This document shows, in pieces, positions 60,951-64,000 of a stretch of DNA of 64,000 nt; position 1 is the stretch's first letter, and each line of letters begins with the position of its first letter. A model generated the notes under the pieces. That model ran no database searches, was not told the origin of the DNA, and saw only the letters and a list, made by a program, of their open reading frames with translations. The stretch comes from Shimia haliotis (GTDB lineage Bacteria; Pseudomonadota; Alphaproteobacteria; Rhodobacterales; Rhodobacteraceae): positions 124,001-188,000 of the forward strand of contig NZ_FOSZ01000005.1 in NCBI RefSeq assembly GCF_900114415.1. The letters run 5' to 3'. Made by a program: the position numbers and the translations under genes.

Positions 60951-61032
60951 GCCAGCTGCATGAAACTTCCCCCTAGCCATAGGGCGCTGGAGTTCCTAGG
61001 TTTTAAGCGGGTTGGAAAAGGCCGGAACCATT

Positions 61033-61116
61033 ATGTCTGAAAGCGGATTGCAGAAACTCTCGTTTGTTCTGCTCGTCATCCTCATCCTCTATGTGACAGT
61101 CACAGGAGGCGCGTGA
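61033..61116 (+). CDS. 27-residue single-helix membrane protein
   Basis: ATG at 61033; MSESGLQKLSFVLLVILILY followed by VTVTGGA. One membrane helix after a short charged head. The stop TGA shares its A with the ATG of the xpaC gene (TGATG), so translation would be coupled, and the reading frame contains the strong AGGAGG that serves xpaC. Similar in plan to the 33-residue protein after pyrB. Credible because of helix quality and coupling, but too short for certainty. Confidence 0.6.
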   Translation: MSESGLQKLSFVLLVILILYVTVTGGA

Positions 61117-61991
61117 TGGCTCAGAAATTTGGTGGAAAATACAGCCCGGGTGGCGCCAAGGTGTCTCCCCAAGCAGAAACCTTCCAAAATGCGCGCCGCA
61201 GCCGTGCAGGCGGGCGCGTAAACCTGCTGTTCATGGCCCCGTTGCCGCTGATCTGGAAGGCCTTCACCTCCGAACCTCTGGTGATGGCGCAATATCTTTG
61301 CGCTCTGGTGGTGTTGCTGATGGCCGCGTGGCTGACCCGATCAGGTCAGGAAGCACATGACGCTTATGATGCACGCAAAGTGGCCCGCCGGCCGGCTTTG
61401 CCGCGCAAAATACTGGGGTCAATTTTCACTGGCGGCGGCCTTGCGCTGGCCGGGCTTGCGGGACATGGCGTCGTCGAAGCCCTGATCTTTGCGGCTGTCG
61501 GCTTTGGATTGCACCTTTTCGCCTTTGGCCCTGATCCTTTGCGCGACAAGGGGATGGAAGGTGTGAACCTGCATCAGACCGATCGCGTCGCCCGTGCAGT
61601 TGACGAAGCCGAAGAACACCTGCGAGCCATGTCCGATGCGATCAAACGCGCCGGCGACCGCGATCTAGAGAGCCGTGTGGAGCGCTTTCAACAAGCGGCA
61701 CGCGCCCTTTTTCGTACAATCGAAAACGACCCACGTGACCTGAGTTCGGCACGTCGCTATCTCGGCGTCTATCTGCTGGGGGCCAAGGACGCGACGGTGA
61801 AGTTTGCCGATCTTTACAGCCGTACGCGCAACGTCGAAGCGCGTGCCGAATATGAGGCGCTGCTTGACGATCTCGAAGAAAACTTCGCCGCCCGCAACCA
61901 GAAGCTTTTGCTGGACGACAAGGGCGATCTGAACATCGAAATCGACGTTCTGCGCGAACGTCTGGCGCGCGAAGGCGTCCACCATAACTGA
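61116..61991 (+). CDS. XpaC-like protein (5-bromo-4-chloroindolyl phosphate hydrolysis family)
   Basis: 291 residues from the ATG at 61116. Two pairs of hydrophobic segments (about 32-75 and 100-135) precede a cytosolic helical domain (VDEAEEHLRAMSDAIKRAGD to VRFEQAARALFRTIENDP-like sequence) typical of XpaC. These proteins are regularly encoded beside TelA, as here, and are linked to tellurite and antibiotic stress; their biochemical role is not known. AGGAGG precedes the start. Confidence 0.85.
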   Translation: MAQKFGGKYSPGGAKVSPQAETFQNARRSRAGGRVNLLFMAPLPLIWKAFTSEPLVMAQYLCALVVLLMAAWLTRSGQEAHDAYDARKVARRPALPRKILGSIFTGGGLALAGLAGHGVVEALIFAAVGFGLHLFAFGPDPLRDKGMEGVNLHQTDRVARAVDEAEEHLRAMSDAIKRAGDRDLESRVERFQQAARALFRTIENDPRDLSSARRYLGVYLLGAKDATVKFADLYSRTRNVEARAEYEALLDDLEENFAARNQKLLLDDKGDLNIEIDVLRERLAREGVHHN

Positions 61992-62020
61992 TACACATAC
62001 TCCAACGGAGAGGGACCACA

Positions 62021-63220
62021 ATGTCTGACACGACCCGCAAACAAGCCGAGGCCACGCTCGCCGAAGTGGAACAGGTATCCGCCGTGATCCTGCCCGAACC
62101 AACCGAGGCCAACGCGATCGTCCCGCTTGCCGAAGCCGACGCACCGACCTCTGATGCGATCACCAAGCGCATGGCTGAACTGGACATGAGCGACACCAAT
62201 TCGATTGTCTCCTTTGGCTCCGCCGCGCAGTCGGAATTGCAGACCATTTCTCAGGCCATGCTGCAGGACGTGCGCAACAAAGACGTCGGCCCTGCCGGTG
62301 ACAGCCTGCGTGATATCGTGACCACAATTCGCGGCTTTTCGGTCTCAGAACTGGACGTGCGCCGCAAACGCACTTTCTGGGAGAAACTACTGGGTCGCGC
62401 TGCCCCCTTCGCCCAGTTCTCCGCGCGCTTTGAAGAAGTGCAAGACCAGATTGATCGTGTCACCGACGACCTACTGGGTCATGAGCACAAACTTCTGAAA
62501 GACATCAAATCTCTCGACGTGCTCTATGACAAGACGCTGGCGTTCTATGACGAGTTGGCCCTCTACATCGCAGCCGGTGAAGCCAAGATTGCGGAACTCG
62601 ACACCACGACCATTCCCGCCAAAGAAGCCGAAGTGCAGGCCGCTGACGAAAATGATCAGGTGATGAAAGCGCAGGAATTGCGCGATCTGCGTGCCGCGCG
62701 TGATGATCTGGAACGCCGCGTTCACGACCTGAAACTCACCCGTCAGGTGACCATGCAATCGCTGCCTTCGATCCGTCTGGTGCAAGAAAACGACAAGTCG
62801 CTGGTGACCAAGATCAACTCGACCTTGGTCAACACCGTGCCGCTGTGGGAAACCCAACTGGCCCAAGCCGTGACCATCCAGCGTTCTGCCGAAGCGGCCG
62901 CCGCGGTGCGCGATGCCAACGATCTTACCAACGAGCTGCTGACCGCCAACGCCAAGAACCTGCGTGAAACCAACAAGGTGGTGCGCGAAGAAATGGAGCG
63001 CGGCGTCTTTGACATCGAAGCCGTGAAACAGGCCAACGCCGACCTGATCGCCACCATCAACGAGTCGCTCCAGATCGCGGACGAAGGCAAGGCCAAACGG
63101 GCCGCCGCCGAAGAAGACATGAAAAAGATGGAAGCCGAACTGCGCGATACTCTGGCGTCTGCCAAAGCACGCAAAACCGGTCTGGGCGACACCGCGTCGA
63201 CCGCCGTGCCAAACGCGTGA
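62021..63220 (+). CDS. telA: Toxic anion resistance protein, TelA/KlaA family
   Basis: 399 residues, soluble and mostly helical, with long coiled coils (about 200-360). RKRTFWEKLLGRAAPFAQFSARFEEVQDQIDRVTDDLLGHEHKLLKDIKSLD is represented by positions 118-170 and is the conserved TelA core. The family confers tellurite resistance on plasmids and is chromosomal in many bacteria, where it is thought to act in envelope stress. It follows xpaC after 29 bp and overlaps the next gene as GTGA. Confidence 0.92.
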   Translation: MSDTTRKQAEATLAEVEQVSAVILPEPTEANAIVPLAEADAPTSDAITKRMAELDMSDTNSIVSFGSAAQSELQTISQAMLQDVRNKDVGPAGDSLRDIVTTIRGFSVSELDVRRKRTFWEKLLGRAAPFAQFSARFEEVQDQIDRVTDDLLGHEHKLLKDIKSLDVLYDKTLAFYDELALYIAAGEAKIAELDTTTIPAKEAEVQAADENDQVMKAQELRDLRAARDDLERRVHDLKLTRQVTMQSLPSIRLVQENDKSLVTKINSTLVNTVPLWETQLAQAVTIQRSAEAAAAVRDANDLTNELLTANAKNLRETNKVVREEMERGVFDIEAVKQANADLIATINESLQIADEGKAKRAAAEEDMKKMEAELRDTLASAKARKTGLGDTASTAVPNA

Positions 63221-64000
63221 CGGCACGCTGTCTCATAGCAGCGACATTGTCGTTGGCGGCCCTCGCCGCCTGCGACGCCATCGACTCGGGCACGCCTCGC
63301 ACGACCGCGCCTCCGACATCTGCGCCCGCTGTGTCGGAAACCAGCCAGTCCCTGCGCAACTACTATGCGCATGTACAACAGGATTTGCAGGCGCGTGGCC
63401 TATTGCGCGTAGATGGCGGCGGCCCGGACACCCCGTTCACGCCGGACATGCTGGCACGCAACTTTGAACAGATCGCTTTCTTTGAGGAATATGCCCAAAA
63501 CGCGGGATTCAGCCGCAAGGGACAAGCCTCCGATCTGCGCCGCTGGGAACGGCCTGTGCGGATCAACATGGAGTTCGGCCCCTCGGTTACATCGGCAATG
63601 CAATCCGCAGACCGCGCCGCGCTGGACGCTCTTGTGCCGCGCCTTGCGGCCGCATCCGGTCACAAAATCTCGCAATCGTCCCGCAACGCAAACTTTCACG
63701 TGCTGGTGATGGGGCACGATGACCGCGATGCCCTTCAGGCCCGCGTCGACCAACTCTTGCCCAACACATCCGCCACCACACGCAACCTGTTCCTGAACTT
63801 GCCACGTGACCTCTATTGCTTTGTGGTCGCCTTCCCTGACGGCGAAAACCGCAACACCTACGGCAAAGCGGTCGCCCTTGTGCGCGCGGAACACCCCGAC
63901 CTTTTGCGCAAATCCTGCCTGCACGAAGAGGTCGCGCAGGGCCTTGGCCTTGCCAACGACAGCCCGTCTGCACGGCCCTCCATTTTTAACGACGACGACG
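63217..64000 (+). CDS. DUF2927 lipoprotein with HExxxQ motif, 3' end outside window
   Basis: At least 261 residues from a GTG at 63217 that overlaps the telA stop. A short signal with lipobox LAAC puts the lipid on Cys19. The C-terminal part visible here includes CLHEEVAQGLGLANDSPSARPSIFNDDD, where His236 and Glu237 start an HEExxQ-like motif reminiscent of gluzincin metalloproteases. This segment identifies DUF2927, often found after telA in this order. The frame continues past base 64000. Peptidase activity is a guess. Confidence 0.8.
   Translation, partial: MTARCLIAATLSLAALAACDAIDSGTPRTTAPPTSAPAVSETSQSLRNYYAHVQQDLQARGLLRVDGGGPDTPFTPDMLARNFEQIAFFEEYAQNAGFSRKGQASDLRRWERPVRINMEFGPSVTSAMQSADRAALDALVPRLAAASGHKISQSSRNANFHVLVMGHDDRDALQARVDQLLPNTSATTRNLFLNLPRDLYCFVVAFPDGENRNTYGKAVALVRAEHPDLLRKSCLHEEVAQGLGLANDSPSARPSIFNDDD

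Overview
The window reads as chromosome from a marine alphaproteobacterium of the Rhodobacteraceae (Roseobacter group). The evidence is gene content rather than a marker gene: a hydroxyproline island whose two 3-hydroxyproline dehydratases look like the Roseibium/Labrenzia enzymes, a PyrB operon with a dihydroorotase-like partner, plant-type GshA, an NDUFS4-like complex I subunit, PCu(A)C, XpaC/TelA/TerC and high GC with densely overlapping genes. I saw no rRNA, tRNA, CRISPR array, prophage or insertion sequence. Both ends cut a gene: an M24 peptidase at base 1 and a DUF2927 lipoprotein at base 64000.

Layout. 1-4.8 kb: M24 peptidase, PLP lyase, acyl-CoA synthetase and a TetR regulator. 5.0-8.9 kb: a Crp/Fnr regulator with an FNR-type palindrome in front of it, then a Zrg-type zinc uptake operon (His-rich ZrgA, ABC ATPase, FtsX-like permease, DUF3299) behind a candidate Zur operator. 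9.0-11.3 kb: divergent LysR regulator and glutaryl-CoA dehydrogenase. 11.3-22.0 kb, all on the minus strand: a hydroxyproline catabolic operon with its ABC transporter, a GntR regulator and enzymes for trans-4-, trans-3- and cis-3-hydroxyproline. 22.3-35.9 kb: mixed housekeeping and small exported proteins (complex I subunit, uvrB, USP, sirtuin, LMW-PTP, copper chaperone, rpmB, AlgH, DsbD-like). 35.9-40.7 kb: RND efflux pair. 40.9-42.8 kb: moaB, metallophosphoesterase, uracil-DNA glycosylase. 43.0-47.9 kb: a tightly overlapped pyrB / five small proteins / pyrC-like / plsY operon. 48-60 kb: gshA, rsmE, ubiA, an OmpA-like protein, moaE-moaD-pgsA, ceramidase-like, ectoine hydrolase-like, tadA, rluB. 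60.1-64 kb: terC, a 27-residue membrane protein, xpaC, telA and DUF2927.

How the parts fit. The island imports hydroxyproline through an amino-acid ABC system. It epimerises trans-4-hydroxy-L-proline, oxidises the D-isomer, deaminates the pyrroline product and oxidises the semialdehyde to 2-oxoglutarate. Two dehydratases convert both 3-hydroxyprolines to pyrroline-2-carboxylate, whose reductase is not in the window. The PyrC-like protein has lost most metal ligands and is probably a structural partner of PyrB.

The least explained structures are two. First, a four-unit, exactly 11-bp periodic ACCGACG repeat occurs in two convergent intergenic gaps (27.84 and 54.50 kb). Second, a bipartite palindromic element occurs both downstream of uvrB and, in frame, inside rsmE, with compensatory stem changes between the copies.
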